A stretch of DNA of 64,000 nucleotides from Mesostigma viride (lineage: Eukaryota; Streptophyta; Mesostigmatophyceae; Mesostigmatales; Mesostigmataceae): assembly GCA_009746045.1 (NCBI GenBank), contig RPFO01000104.1:1117076-1181075 (forward strand), given 5' to 3'. Made by a program: the position numbers and the translations under genes. Below, piece by piece: positions 63,526-64,000 of the stretch (its first letter is position 1; each line of letters opens with the position of its first letter). The notes under the pieces are model-generated. The model worked only from the letters and a program-made list of their open reading frames with translations, did no database searches and was not told the origin of the DNA.

Positions 63526-64000
63526 CGCCTCGCCTCGCCTCGCCTCGCCTCGCCTCGCCTCGCCTCGCCTCGCCTCGCCTCGCCTCGCCTCGCCTCGCCT
63601 CGCCTCGCCTCGCCTCGCCTCGCCTCGCCTCGCCTCGCCTCGCCTCGCCTCGCCTCGCCTCGCCTCGCCTCGCCTCGCCTCGCCTCGCCTCGCCTCGCCT
63701 CGCCTCGCCTCGCCTCGCCTCGCCTCGCCTCGCCTCGCCTCATCTCGCCTCGTATGGCCTCGCCTCGCCTCATCTCGCCTCGTATGGCCTCGCCTCGCCT
63801 CATCTCGCCTCGTACGGCCTCGCCTCGCCTCATCTCGCCTCGCCTCGCCTCGTATGGCCTCGCCTCGCCTGGTATGGCCTCGCCTCGCCTCGCCTCGCCT
63901 CGCCTCGCCTCGCCTCGCCTCGCCTCGCCTCGCCTCGCCTCGCCTCGCCTCGCCTCGCCTCGCCTCGCCTCGCCTCGCCTCGCCTCGCCTCGCCTCGCCT
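63526..64000. repeat. CGCCT pentanucleotide repeat running off the window
   Basis: Pure (CGCCT)n to about 63735, then a mixed block with CATCT and CGTATGGCCT variants (63736-63875), then pure repeat to the end. It would lie in an intron of the plus-strand gene if that model is right. Confidence 0.97.

Noticed and set aside
63372-63833. RRGEA-repeat ORF on the minus strand
   Set aside because: Translation of (CGCCT)n.
63526-64000. Telomere at the window edge
   Set aside because: CGCCT is not a TTTAGGG- or TTTTAGGG-type repeat and has internal interruptions.

Overview
This 64 kb window looks like nuclear DNA from a green alga, probably a chlorophycean. The evidence is a Rep-type (replitron-like) transposon, reverse transcriptase families with TGTAA polyadenylation motifs, GC-rich coding, an intron-containing type II membrane exostosin gene, and a likely plastid-targeted first exon. 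There are no rRNA genes, no convincing tRNAs, no CRISPR arrays and no bacterial operons. About three quarters of the window is transposon or tandem repeat.

Layout. 1-2280: replitron-like element with a coiled-coil ORF, a C2H2 zinc-finger ORF starting in an ATGA overlap, and an HUH Rep endonuclease, followed by a perfect 11-bp hairpin. 4225-13602: minus-strand Ty1/copia-like LTR element (481-bp LTRs, 5-bp duplication GCCAG) that carries a TTAA-flanked element (4770-6467) and a small inversion inside its integrase. 15541-20020: 26 copies of a 170-bp satellite, almost all identical, running straight into a LINE. 20021-32826: nest of LINE copies of one family (A +, B/C -, D -, E +) encoding PHD, RING-H2, zinc-finger, reverse transcriptase and restriction-like endonuclease domains. 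A hAT-like element (26198-27502) splits copy B/C. 32966-45021: a second, 12-kb copia-like element (694-bp LTRs, duplication CAACC) with an extra ORF before gag. A small non-autonomous LTR element (41425-43493, duplication CAAGC) interrupts the end of its pol gene. 45022-50275: sparse, with a reverse-transcriptase-like fragment and a broken RTX-like repeat protein. 50288-50906: CCAT/CCAC microsatellite. 50953-53128: another TTAA-flanked element. 53375-60247: a minus-strand five-exon GT47 exostosin gene, with an 18-bp minisatellite in its last intron and a hAT MITE in intron 2. 62199 onward: start of a plus-strand gene, head-to-head with the exostosin gene. 63526-64000: CGCCT repeat reaching the window edge.

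The most unusual points are four. Both copia-like elements place a retropepsin-like domain after integrase rather than before it, have HGDD at the reverse transcriptase active site, and have LTRs ending AG...CT. The LINE carries both PHD and RING-H2 domains and sits directly downstream of a homogeneous 170-bp monomer array. The replitron-like element has overlapping ORFs. An RTX-like protein has 22-residue repeats. All structures were read by eye; no alignment or database search was run.
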